36,937 bases of DNA. It comes from Lentisphaeria bacterium (GTDB taxonomy: Bacteria > Verrucomicrobiota > Lentisphaeria > Victivallales > UBA1829). The notes below the pieces were generated by a model. It was given only the letters and a program-made list of their open reading frames with translations. It searched no databases and was not told where the DNA came from. Shown piece by piece: positions 23,339 to 30,819 of the stretch. A program made the translations under genes and the position numbers. The DNA lies in contig JAFTJI010000113.1 in assembly GCA_017456495.1 (NCBI GenBank), positions 1-36,937 of the forward strand. The letters are read 5' to 3'. Position 1 is the first letter of the stretch. Each line of letters starts with the position of its first letter.

Positions 23339-24214
23339 ATGAGCGGGATTTTTCAGGAAGGTTATTTCACGGAAACCAATCCGGTTCTCCCCGGACGGGC
23401 TTTTTCTATCAAGATCCTTGAACCGATCGCAGCGGAAGAGACTGACTGTCATCTTGCGGAGATTTTCCGCGGAGAAGGATGCGGCTTGGTGTTCGCTCTT
23501 GACGGCAGAATTCAGGTTGCTCAAAACGATGAGTTCATGTATCATGAAATGTTTGCTCATACTGCGGCATATGCCCATGAATCCCCGGAAAATATTCTGG
23601 TGGTGGGCGGCGGAAACGGCGGTCTTGTCCGTGAACTCCTGAAACATCCCTGCGTTGAACACATTGATGTCTGTGATAAAGACGGTGCTCTGGTTGAGCT
23701 TTGCAAGAAGCATCTTCCGGGAACCCGCAAGGCACTGGAAAACTTCAAAGTCGATATCACGGTCATGGACGGCGTCGATTTCATCAGAGGAAAACGTTGC
23801 TGTTATGATTTGATCCTGATTGAAGGGTCTGTGCATGACGGCAAGGACAAAGGGCTTTCCAGCAAGGAATTTCTTGCTGAATGCAAACTTGCCTTGAAGC
23901 CGGGCGGCGTGCTCGCTTCTCAGGCTGGTTCCCATATTCTTCACACAGAGATCGCGTTAAGTCAGTCCCTCGTATTCCGGAATCTTTTCAATTACAGCGG
24001 TTATTTTACCATTACCGTTCCCAGTTTTTCCGGCGGAAGTACCGGAATTTGTATCGGCTGCGACGAACACGAAGTCAATCGTCCGATCCGTATGCCGTTC
24101 CGCCGTTTTGTGCGCAGTCTGAAAGCATACTCCTCCGTCATGCACAAAGCTGCATTCGTCTTACCTCCGTTCTGGAACAAGATCGCGGTAAAGATGGGAG
24201 TTGAAGCGGAATGA
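23339..24214 (+). CDS. speE: Spermidine synthase-like (SpeE superfamily) protein with altered active-site residues
   Basis: This 291-residue protein has a short N-terminal beta domain, DEFMYHEMFAHTAAY and then a Rossmann methyltransferase-like fold, as in polyamine aminopropyltransferases. Two canonical features differ: the loop normally GGGDG reads GGGNGG, and the catalytic segment normally D(S/C)(S/T)DP reads LIEGSVHDGKDKG, so neither usual Asp is in place. It may use another substrate, or have lost the activity. The C-terminal part is otherwise full length and the fold looks intact. I choose the ATG at 23339 rather than a TTG nine bases upstream that overlaps the dapA stop. It overlaps the U32 gene start by four bases (ATGA). 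Confidence 0.75.
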   Translation: MSGIFQEGYFTETNPVLPGRAFSIKILEPIAAEETDCHLAEIFRGEGCGLVFALDGRIQVAQNDEFMYHEMFAHTAAYAHESPENILVVGGGNGGLVRELLKHPCVEHIDVCDKDGALVELCKKHLPGTRKALENFKVDITVMDGVDFIRGKRCCYDLILIEGSVHDGKDKGLSSKEFLAECKLALKPGGVLASQAGSHILHTEIALSQSLVFRNLFNYSGYFTITVPSFSGGSTGICIGCDEHEVNRPIRMPFRRFVRSLKAYSSVMHKAAFVLPPFWNKIAVKMGVEAE

Positions 24215-25431
24215 GTTCGCCGGTCCTGCTGGCTCCTGCCGGCTCGCAGGAGGCTCTTTCCGCCGCTTTGAAAAACGGTGCAGATGCTGTCTATTTCGGT
24301 GCTGGAAAGCGGAATATGCGCGCTTCTGCAGCGGTCAATTTCACCCCGGACGATATTGCCCGGGTCGCGGAGCAATGTCATGAGGCCGGTGCCGAAGCAT
24401 GGCTTGCCCTGAATACCACTCTTTACGATGAAGAGCTTTCCGAAGTGGAGACTCTTTGTCTGGTTGCCGAAAAAGCCGGGGTCGATGCTGTGATCGCGGC
24501 TGATCCTGCCGCTGTTCTGCGGGCACGGGATCACGGCTTATCCGTTCACATGTCTGTCCAGAGCAACGTCTGCAACATGGATTCCATCCGTTTCTGGGCG
24601 AAGTATGCCGATGCTATGGTTCTGGCAAGAGAATTGCGTCTGGAACAGGTTCAGGAGATCTGCCGGAGAGTCCGGGAAGAGAATGTTACGGGTCCTTCCG
24701 GAAAGCAGGTCGCAATCGAAGTATTCGCCCACGGGGCATTGTGTATGGCTGTTTCCGGCCGCTGTTATCTGAGTTTGGGACTGGATGATCATTCTGCCAA
24801 TCGCGGGGAGTGTTACCAGCCCTGCCGCCGTGCTTATAAAGTTACGGATTTGAAAAACGGACGCGAACTGGAGCTTCAGAACCCTTATATTTTCTCTCCC
24901 AACGATCTATGCACCATCAACATTCTGGATCGTCTGATTGCCGCTGGAGTCAGTATCTTCAAGATCGAGGGCAGGGGCAGAGGGGCTGATTATGTTGCCG
25001 CAGTTACGAGTGTTTACCGGGAAGCGATTGATGCCGGCTCTAATGTCAGCGAAGAACAGAAAGAGGAGTGGATCACCCGTTTGAAACGTGTTTTCAATCG
25101 CGGTTTCTGGGATGGCGGATATTATCTCGGCTTGCCTTCTGATGGAGCCTGTTCCGGTGAGAATCAGGCAACGGAGCAGAAGGTATTTGTCGGACAGATC
25201 ACCAACTGGTTCAACAAGCATAATGCTGCCCAGTGCAAGGTTCAGGCAGAGCCTCTGCATGAAGGCGATACCATCATTGTTACCGGTGCAACGACCGGTG
25301 CAGAACGGTTTATTGTGACAGGTTTGCGTGCCGATGGGGAACCGTCTGAAATTGCCGAAAAAGGTTCTGATGCGACCTTTGTTTCCCCGGTCAGACTGCG
25401 GGAAAATGACAAAGTTTATATTGTCCGGTAA
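24211..25431 (+). CDS. Peptidase U32-family protein (TrhP/YegQ-like)
   Basis: The 406-residue protein opens with VLLAPAGSQEALSAALKNGA and DAVYFGAG, the U32 N-terminal barrel. The family signature appears as EVFAHGALCMAVSGRC near residue 169, with further cysteines in RGECYQPCRRAYKV that could hold an iron-sulfur cluster. FKIEGRGRGADYVA marks the end of the catalytic half, and a C-terminal beta-barrel follows. Members such as TrhP help hydroxylate tRNA uridine 34 using prephenate; others are annotated as collagenases without firm support. tRNA modification is the better guess, given two RNA methyltransferases nearby. It starts inside the stop of the SpeE-like gene. Its TAA abuts the stop of the opposing gene with no base between. 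Confidence 0.87.
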   Translation: MSSPVLLAPAGSQEALSAALKNGADAVYFGAGKRNMRASAAVNFTPDDIARVAEQCHEAGAEAWLALNTTLYDEELSEVETLCLVAEKAGVDAVIAADPAAVLRARDHGLSVHMSVQSNVCNMDSIRFWAKYADAMVLARELRLEQVQEICRRVREENVTGPSGKQVAIEVFAHGALCMAVSGRCYLSLGLDDHSANRGECYQPCRRAYKVTDLKNGRELELQNPYIFSPNDLCTINILDRLIAAGVSIFKIEGRGRGADYVAAVTSVYREAIDAGSNVSEEQKEEWITRLKRVFNRGFWDGGYYLGLPSDGACSGENQATEQKVFVGQITNWFNKHNAAQCKVQAEPLHEGDTIIVTGATTGAERFIVTGLRADGEPSEIAEKGSDATFVSPVRLRENDKVYIVR

Positions 25432-26319
25432 TTATTTCCCCGGATAATCCCAGTTTACCAGATCATCGCTCCAGGCAATACCGATACAGGCATACTGGTC
25501 GAATACCACACGTTCATCTTCCGGTCCGGTTCCGTGATAAAAAAGCAATGCTTTCCCGATCTCCGGTTCTTTCCGGAGATCAAGCACCATCCCAGCCGTT
25601 AAACGTCCTTTTGCCCACTCCCAATCTTTTTGTCCAAGTGTGATCAGCCGTCCGGTATCCTGCCAATGGATCAAGTCCTTACTTGTCTTTTCCCCGATCC
25701 CATTTTCAGGAGAGTGCCAGAGCCGATATATTTCACCGTCACGAATGATGCAGACGTTTTCCCCGCAATCGGTGTTGCCGAGAAAGGTCCAGTGCTTCAA
25801 ATCCGGCGAAGACGAAAACGAGACACCTTTCTGCTTGAAGAAACAGAACCACTCTCCGGTTTCATTCCGGATAAGATAAGGATCTATCATCCGTCCCATC
25901 TCCCCGACAGGAATTTCCCCTTTGACCCGGATGAGTTCCGGTTCTGTCCAGTTTTTGAGATCCGTAGAAGTCAGAAGCCAGATCCGACTGTTTGCGTTCC
26001 CCCAGATTTCTCCGTTTTCACGACAATATGTTTGGCAGCAGAGCCAGTATTTTTCCTGAAAGTAAACGATGTTCCCGGGACTGGAAAAATTCAAACGCTG
26101 ATCGCGGGGGCTCAATTTTCTGACAGGTGTAAAATGGACCAAATCAGTTGTTTCAGCAGTTGCGAGATAAAGGTAGACTTTTCCGTCCGGTTCCGTTTCG
26201 ACCAGCGTGAAGAAGAAATAAAAAGTTCCGTTTTCAAACCATACAGCCGGGTCACGGAATGCTGTTTTTTCATCTCCTTTCAAAAGGATCGGCGAGGCGA
26301 GCACAGAAAGATCCAACAT
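25432..26319 (-). CDS. GH43/GH32-like five-bladed beta-propeller glycosidase
   Basis: The 295-residue protein repeats propeller-blade patterns such as TFYFFFTLVE, STDLKNWTEPE, SSSPDLKHWTF and TSKDLIHWQDTG. Three acids occur at the expected spacing for the GH43/GH32/GH62/GH68 group: Asp in FRDPAVW (about 22), Asp in MIDPYLI (about 145) and Glu in CGENVCI (about 186). It thus looks active on furanosides or related sugars, but the family number is uncertain. There is no signal peptide. Of two close in-frame ATGs, the one at 26319 is chosen because AAGGA lies six bases before it; the other, at 26325, sits beside that site. It follows the TadG-like gene by nine bases in the same run. Confidence 0.75.
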   Translation of the reverse strand: MLDLSVLASPILLKGDEKTAFRDPAVWFENGTFYFFFTLVETEPDGKVYLYLATAETTDLVHFTPVRKLSPRDQRLNFSSPGNIVYFQEKYWLCCQTYCRENGEIWGNANSRIWLLTSTDLKNWTEPELIRVKGEIPVGEMGRMIDPYLIRNETGEWFCFFKQKGVSFSSSPDLKHWTFLGNTDCGENVCIIRDGEIYRLWHSPENGIGEKTSKDLIHWQDTGRLITLGQKDWEWAKGRLTAGMVLDLRKEPEIGKALLFYHGTGPEDERVVFDQYACIGIAWSDDLVNWDYPGK

Positions 26320-26328
26320 AAGCATTCC

Positions 26329-28119
26329 TTAGAATTTTGCAGCGGGCATTGTCCGGATCCCGGCATCAACAGTACCGCCGGTGGGCCAATAATTACAGCG
26401 ATCCTTCTGGCGGCCTATCATGTTTCCATTTCTGTCGAAGAGCGGGCGTTCCAGCCAGTCGATCCCGAACTGCCGCCAGGAGGGATTATCGACCTTTTTG
26501 AGAAGTGAATGGAAGTTGCTGAACTGCCGCTGCAGATCGTGCGGTATCGCATCAAGGGAATTGGCTTTCCCGAGTTCCGGCATATAGTTGAGCAGATACA
26601 GATACCAGTTGTAATCAGCCAACGGGTTCATACCGGGATTTTCCAGAGCCACAGGGATCAATGCCGTTTCAGAGAAAACCGGAAGAACCATGGAAGAATA
26701 GTGCGGAGGTGCAAATTTTTTGTCGATTTTCAGTTTCCCGAACGGTTTGGCAAGCGCATATGCATGAATTGTCGGCGGAGAGGCTTGCAGAATACTTTCA
26801 GCGGTTCTCAGCCGGCTTACATTTTTACTGGAACCTTTATATCCGGAGACCGCGTTGGAGAACTGATGGCTTTCTCCCCGCCTGTTGGTAAAAAGCAGTT
26901 TCGGTGAGAAGAAAGAGTCCATTCTTGCAACAGCTCCGGATTTATAAGAGGCTTCCGGCTTGAATGTGCCTGCAAGATACCGTTCCCAGTGCCGGATGAC
27001 ACTCTTGTTATAGTCAATCCACTCTTCTTTGTAAAATGCCCAGTCAATGACGGGAAGAGGGTTCAATTTATTATCCCGCTCATCTGAGACAACGGCATTC
27101 CCTTCAGAATCGAATTCCGGCTCCTGCCAGTCAAATTTATCTCCCAACGGTGTTAAATTTTTTCCTGTCCGTTTGATAAGATCCTGCAATATTTCATAAT
27201 CAGCCACCAGGTCGTAAGCGATTTCCGAAGACTCTGCAATTTTTACCCGGACTGGCAGATATTCGCTTTCTTTCGGGAAATTTGTATTCTGTTTGACCTT
27301 GATATTTCCCCACCATTTTGAGGAAAAATTGGAAAGAAGCATATTTCTCAGATAGCAGAAATCATCACCTCTGACTGCTTCATAAAAAAGTCTGCTGCCG
27401 AGATATTTCGAGAAATCCGGGTCTGATGGAGGATCTGTGTAAAGGGATGGCGCGCCGATCATTTCACCGCTTGGCATGACCGCAAAACCAAGTCCGCCTT
27501 TGCCTTGCTGATGCAGCAGAACCGTCAGCATATTAAGATAGGGAACATGCCACTGGAACCCATAAAGGAACTGGGAACAATATTCATCCTGTTTGAAGAA
27601 ATCATACAGATTGGATCTTTCATCGACCCCTGCGAGCATGGAGTTCTGCATGGCAACAGCTTTTCCGAAGTTCTCATAGCTGTTCAACCCGTTGTTTTTC
27701 GCAGCCGCCTGAGCCGCTCCAACACCGATCAGCGGACAGATAAAGAGCGTACGGTACTGCATTTGCGAAATCAGATTCGATGCCTGGGAAAGCTGCTGTA
27801 AACGCTGCTGTTCATTGACCGGAACCAGATTATCTCTGTGCGGCACTTCCAGAAAGGTATCTGCGCTTGCTCCGATTCCGAAAATATTTTCATCTATCAG
27901 CAATGTCGTTGCTTTGACAAGATTCAGCTCGCCGACCAGATTCAGTGTATGCCGCTGCCAGTTCGCCCCGGCAAGCGCGGCAGCATCCACACCGGACTGG
28001 GATTTGATCTTTCCACGGATCAGATTCTGAATATCAAAGAGGGAGAAAACGGCAAGAAGCAATATGATCAGTGCCACGATCCCAAGAATCAGAACCTGTC
28101 CTCTTTCACCTTTTCTCAA
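26329..28119 (-). CDS. TadG-like membrane-anchored Flp pilus-associated protein
   Basis: The N terminus reads LRKGERGQVLILGIVALIIL, the RGQ-then-hydrophobic pattern of TadG/Tad-domain proteins, with a single membrane helix and the bulk of about 560 residues outside. SGVDAAALAGANWQRHTLNL matches the conserved DAAALAGA segment of the family. No VWA metal site is obvious. I prefer a TTG start at 28119, preceded by GGAGG six bases away, just after the TadE-like stop. An in-frame ATG at 28146, inside the TadE-like gene, lacks a ribosome site. TadG-like proteins are thought to link or anchor Flp pili at the surface. The C-terminal half has no recognised domain. Confidence 0.75.
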   Translation of the reverse strand: MRKGERGQVLILGIVALIILLLAVFSLFDIQNLIRGKIKSQSGVDAAALAGANWQRHTLNLVGELNLVKATTLLIDENIFGIGASADTFLEVPHRDNLVPVNEQQRLQQLSQASNLISQMQYRTLFICPLIGVGAAQAAAKNNGLNSYENFGKAVAMQNSMLAGVDERSNLYDFFKQDEYCSQFLYGFQWHVPYLNMLTVLLHQQGKGGLGFAVMPSGEMIGAPSLYTDPPSDPDFSKYLGSRLFYEAVRGDDFCYLRNMLLSNFSSKWWGNIKVKQNTNFPKESEYLPVRVKIAESSEIAYDLVADYEILQDLIKRTGKNLTPLGDKFDWQEPEFDSEGNAVVSDERDNKLNPLPVIDWAFYKEEWIDYNKSVIRHWERYLAGTFKPEASYKSGAVARMDSFFSPKLLFTNRRGESHQFSNAVSGYKGSSKNVSRLRTAESILQASPPTIHAYALAKPFGKLKIDKKFAPPHYSSMVLPVFSETALIPVALENPGMNPLADYNWYLYLLNYMPELGKANSLDAIPHDLQRQFSNFHSLLKKVDNPSWRQFGIDWLERPLFDRNGNMIGRQKDRCNYWPTGGTVDAGIRTMPAAKF

Positions 28120-28120
28120 T

Positions 28121-28741
28121 TCAGTCCTCCAGATAAACGCTTGCATGGTTTTTCAGTTCGACAGTAGATGAAATGTCCTGAACTTCATCAGAAACAAAAG
28201 CACGGGCAAAGGGAAGCCTGAGCGGATAATTCCGGAATGTTACTTCAGAGGTGACTTTATCCGCCCGCCGGGAAAATTTTCCGGAAAGTTCCGTTTCATA
28301 GGAATTATCCCCCAGCCAATATTCACACTCCATATAACGGTATCCTTCCATGTAATTACGGATGGCGCGTCTCATACGGTAGTAATACTCATAGACTCCA
28401 TCACCCTGCTCATATGAGGATGACGTAAAGATATCCTTGTAGCTGGATGCTTTCAGATCGCTGGGTGTCAGAACGTTCCCGGAAACAGGGATCGCGCGGG
28501 TCCGTGCTTCAACCTTTGCCAGTGAATTATTAAAACCGACAGAGATACTTCTTGCAGTACGGAACGAAGAATAATCAGTAAACTCCTGCGCCGTATAAAG
28601 AAGAAAAACCTGAAGCAGCCCGAACAGGATAAGGCAGATCAGAAGAATTGCAATGACACCTTCAACGATAGATGAACCGCGCTGAAGGTGTTTTTTTGAA
28701 AAACCGGAACTGCCTGGCTTTGTAATATACCGCCGTGTCAT
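28121..28741 (-). CDS. TadE-like pseudopilin of the Flp/Tad type
   Basis: The 206-residue protein has a basic leader followed by QRGSSIVEGVIAILLICLIL and FGLLQVFLLYTAQEF, the TadE N-terminal helix with the Glu five residues after the likely cleavage Gly. The rest (about 60-206) is an extracellular beta-rich domain without further known motifs. TadE-like proteins are minor pilins processed by a TadV-type peptidase. It comes 21 bases after the first Flp-like pilin and directly precedes the TadG-like gene. The ribosome site before its ATG is weak, so translation may depend on coupling. Confidence 0.8.
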   Translation of the reverse strand: MTRRYITKPGSSGFSKKHLQRGSSIVEGVIAILLICLILFGLLQVFLLYTAQEFTDYSSFRTARSISVGFNNSLAKVEARTRAIPVSGNVLTPSDLKASSYKDIFTSSSYEQGDGVYEYYYRMRRAIRNYMEGYRYMECEYWLGDNSYETELSGKFSRRADKVTSEVTFRNYPLRLPFARAFVSDEVQDISSTVELKNHASVYLED

Positions 28742-28762
28742 GCCGGAATTTGTTTGAAAGGA

Positions 28763-29011
28763 TCAGTTGCCGCTGCCGATATTACTGGCGTCTGCATCCA
28801 ATTCTTTGAGCGTATCGCTGGATTTCTTTTCCGCTTCGCTCTTCACATCTTCCTGGGTTCCCAGGGCGGAGGTTGCACCGGCGATCTTGGTCCGGATCGT
28901 GTCACTGAACATCCCGATGATTGCCAGCGCAGCAATTGCCACAATGACAACGATGATGATATATTCCACGATTGCCTGACCCTTACATTTTTTCTTGTCG
29001 ACAACTTTCAT
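28763..29011 (-). CDS. Flp-type pilin
   Basis: An 82-residue pilin. KCKGQAIVEYIIIVVIVAIA shows the Flp cleavage pattern G/xxxxEY followed by the hydrophobic helix. A short polar tail rich in Ser, Glu and Asp ends at residue 82. The start at 29011 is supported by AGGAC upstream; a longer in-frame start at 29083 overlaps the preceding pilin gene and is rejected. It is probably the major or second subunit of a Tad-type fibre, cotranscribed with the pilin upstream (35 bases away) and the TadE-like gene downstream. Confidence 0.83.
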   Translation of the reverse strand: MKVVDKKKCKGQAIVEYIIIVVIVAIAALAIIGMFSDTIRTKIAGATSALGTQEDVKSEAEKKSSDTLKELDADASNIGSGN

Positions 29012-29046
29012 TTTTTCTGTCCTTTCATGTTGTTTCTTACTTATTT

Positions 29047-29217
29047 TTACGGTTCCCAGCCCAGAAGAGCTGTCATCCGCCAATTATATTCTGCAAAAAC
29101 TGCCAATAAAAAGAAGAGCACCAGCACGATCGTAAACGCCATGACTGCCATCGTCACATACTCTGCCAGAACCTGTCCCTTGCAATTTTTTTTGCGTTTC
29201 AGATTCTCTTTGCTCAC
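29047..29217 (-). CDS. Second short Flp-type pilin (GTG start)
   Basis: With GTG at 29217 the product is 56 residues, normal for Flp pilins. CKGQVLAEYVTMAVMAFTIV is the G/xxxxEY site plus membrane helix, with the tail ending LLGWEP. GGAGC lies seven bases before the GTG. The longer frame from 29322 begins inside the promoter of the gene and cannot be transcribed as a start. The two pilins differ strongly outside the cleavage motif, so they are probably distinct subunits rather than a recent duplicate. Confidence 0.77.
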   Translation of the reverse strand: MSKENLKRKKNCKGQVLAEYVTMAVMAFTIVLVLFFLLAVFAEYNWRMTALLGWEP

Positions 29218-29293
29218 GATTCTGCTCCATTTTTTGGCACGTTCCACGGAAACTTTTCTCTTTAAACGTTCCAGAAGATCAGTTTCTTTGGTA

Positions 29294-29322
29294 ATTATAG
29301 CATTATTTTTTATGAAAAGCAA
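29294..29322 (-). promoter_or_regulatory. Promoter of the Flp-TadE-TadG run
   Basis: On the minus strand, TTGCTT (29317-29322) and a consensus TATAAT (29294-29299) are 17 bases apart. Transcription would begin near 29287, leaving about 70 bases of leader before the GTG at 29217. This promoter is also the reason to reject the ATG at 29322. Confidence 0.68.
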
Positions 29323-29449
29323 GAAAAAAATTAAAAATATAGTTGATTTTTCGGTAAAAAATGCAAAAAAGAAAAAAAATGATTTTTTTTATCCGGATTT
29401 TTTTCTCCTCCTTCACGACGGAACATTTTTTTTCAGACGATTGTCTCTT

Positions 29450-29487
29450 TTGAAAAAAGACAGAATGACAATACTATCCAAGGGGGA
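29450..29487 (+). promoter_or_regulatory. Candidate promoter and ribosome site of the secreted Ig-domain gene
   Basis: TTGAAA (29450-29455) and TACTAT (29472-29477) are 16 bases apart, followed by AAGGGGGA (29480-29487) just ahead of the ATG at 29491. The leader would be very short, much like that of the TPR gene, which also uses TACTAT. The stretch 29323-29449 between the divergent units is A/T-rich without a gene. Confidence 0.45.
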
Positions 29488-29490
29488 AAC

Positions 29491-30024
29491 ATGAAAAAAA
29501 ACTATTTTGTTCTGGCAGGGATCCTGTTTGCGTTATCTGCATCAGTTTCCGGTCAAATGGTACAGCAATTCAATCCGGTTCAGGATCCGGTGAGCTGGGG
29601 TGATCCCAATGCTGTCATTCCGGGATCGATTTATGTGAGCCGTTATGGCTATTGGCGGAACCAGCCGGTAAAAATGGCGTATTGGACCGGTTTGCCGCAC
29701 TATCAGGTTCCACCGGTGTTCCATCTGGCTGATGCCTCCGGACGCATCGTTTATACCGGACATCCTGTGTGGATGCGCAATCCGGAAAATGTTATGGCTC
29801 CTGTTGGTGCTTTTTATCCGGGGGCAAGAGTCTATGCGCTGAACTTTTCCGGGTTCGATCAGGCTGGAACTTATTACATTGAAATGCCCGGACACAGGAT
29901 AAGTCCTGATTTTAATATCAGAGGTTATATGCCCGGCAGTGTTGCGCCGCTTCCCGGGCTGATGACATTCGAACGTGATGCAGGAATGCTGCCGCCAGGT
30001 TATATTCCTGTCCGTGCATATTGA
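29491..30024 (+). CDS. Secreted stand-alone cellulase N-terminal Ig-like (CelD_N) domain protein
   Basis: The 177-residue protein has a signal peptide (KKNYFVLAGILFALSASVSG, cleavage about residue 21). The body matches the CelD_N Ig-like domain that normally precedes GH9 cellulases: YVSRYGYWRNQPVKMAYWTG, PPVFHLADASGRIVYTGHPV, then YALNFSGFDQAGTYYIEMPG and a closing SPDFNIRGY. No catalytic domain follows. A tail rich in Pro, Gly and Met ends the protein. A free domain of this type may be a carbohydrate-binding or structural surface protein. It is divergent from the Flp pilin run. Confidence 0.75.
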   Translation: MKKNYFVLAGILFALSASVSGQMVQQFNPVQDPVSWGDPNAVIPGSIYVSRYGYWRNQPVKMAYWTGLPHYQVPPVFHLADASGRIVYTGHPVWMRNPENVMAPVGAFYPGARVYALNFSGFDQAGTYYIEMPGHRISPDFNIRGYMPGSVAPLPGLMTFERDAGMLPPGYIPVRAY

Positions 30025-30049
30025 TCCAATCCGGTTCCTCAAAAAAAAC

Positions 30050-30084
30050 GGGGCTGCTGCAAAAAATCAGTTTTGCACAGCCCC
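30050..30084. terminator. Bidirectional intrinsic terminator between convergent genes
   Basis: GGGGCTG (30050-30056) pairs with CAGCCCC (30078-30084), and an inner GCAAAA/TTTTGC pair extends the stem. On the minus strand it is followed by eight T, the classic form, and would end the purE-to-secreted-protein run. On the plus strand it is followed by TTTCTCT, a weaker signal serving the Ig-domain gene. Confidence 0.85.
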
Positions 30085-30110
30085 TTTCTCTATTCAGAGC
30101 AAAACGTTTT

Positions 30111-30815
30111 TCAATCTGAGTACGGCTTTTTGTAAAGCGTTCCCATACAGCCGGAGCCGTCGGCAGAATTGGAAAATCCTATGATCAGGATCTCTTTCTT
30201 TGCTTCATTCAGAAACACTTCACCGGAACCGGTCCCCATGATATTTTCATTGGAGACCGGCTGCCAGCCTCTGGATGCCAATTGAGAAATCATCTGCGGA
30301 AGCGCATTCCGGACATTCATCGGTGCATGGAACATCCCGTAAACAGCACTGCGTTTCGGGAAATACATCACAGTGACCGGTTTTGCTCCCGGAAGAAGCG
30401 GAAATTCTCCGGGCCATTCCTTTGCCACAGATCTTTTTGCCGGAAGAACCAGCGAAAACTGCATGACCGGATAGATCCCGTCAATGGCAATAAGAAGTGT
30501 CCTCTCCCGGGATCCATCCGGAAGTTTCCGCTCCATGATGATATTTTTTTTGTTCGCCGCAAATCTGGCATCCGGATAATTTTTCCGCAATAACGCCATG
30601 CAATTCCGGAACGGTGTGCTGATAAGAGCTACCCGCAGATCAAGATCCATTCCGTTCGCCTTGATCTTTTCCGTCCAGAGATTTGAAGGACGGAGCAGGG
30701 CATCCGGTGAAGCATTCATCCGTTCATCGTGTCCGGAAAAGGGCCACAATGAAAAAACTTCTGCAGATACACTCAGAAACATTCCCAGCAGGAAAACAGA
30801 AAGGATCTTCTTCAT
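30111..30815 (-). CDS. Secreted protein of unknown function
   Basis: I do not recognise the family of this 234-residue protein. A signal peptide is clear (MKKILSVFLLGMFLSVSA, cleavage near AEVFS). The mature part contains LWPFSGHDERMNASPDALLR, and later FRNCMALLRKNYPDARFA and PMNVRNALPQMISQLASRGW, with alternating short strands and helices. It has a few isolated Cys and no transmembrane helix beyond the signal. GAGGAG seven bases before the ATG overlaps the end of the glycerol-1-phosphate dehydrogenase gene, so it is the last gene of that run. Earlier in-frame starts lie within the dehydrogenase gene and are rejected. Confidence 0.7.
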   Translation of the reverse strand: MKKILSVFLLGMFLSVSAEVFSLWPFSGHDERMNASPDALLRPSNLWTEKIKANGMDLDLRVALISTPFRNCMALLRKNYPDARFAANKKNIIMERKLPDGSRERTLLIAIDGIYPVMQFSLVLPAKRSVAKEWPGEFPLLPGAKPVTVMYFPKRSAVYGMFHAPMNVRNALPQMISQLASRGWQPVSNENIMGTGSGEVFLNEAKKEILIIGFSNSADGSGCMGTLYKKPYSD

Positions 30816-30819
30816 ACTT

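Noticed and set aside
25630..26508. A 292-codon plus-strand frame
   Set aside because: It is antisense to the propeller and TadG-like genes, whose ribosome sites and motifs are convincing.
28754..29494. A 246-codon plus-strand frame across the pilin genes
   Set aside because: It runs antisense to two Flp-type pilins with G/xxxxEY sites and crosses their promoter; the sequence is Phe-rich low complexity.
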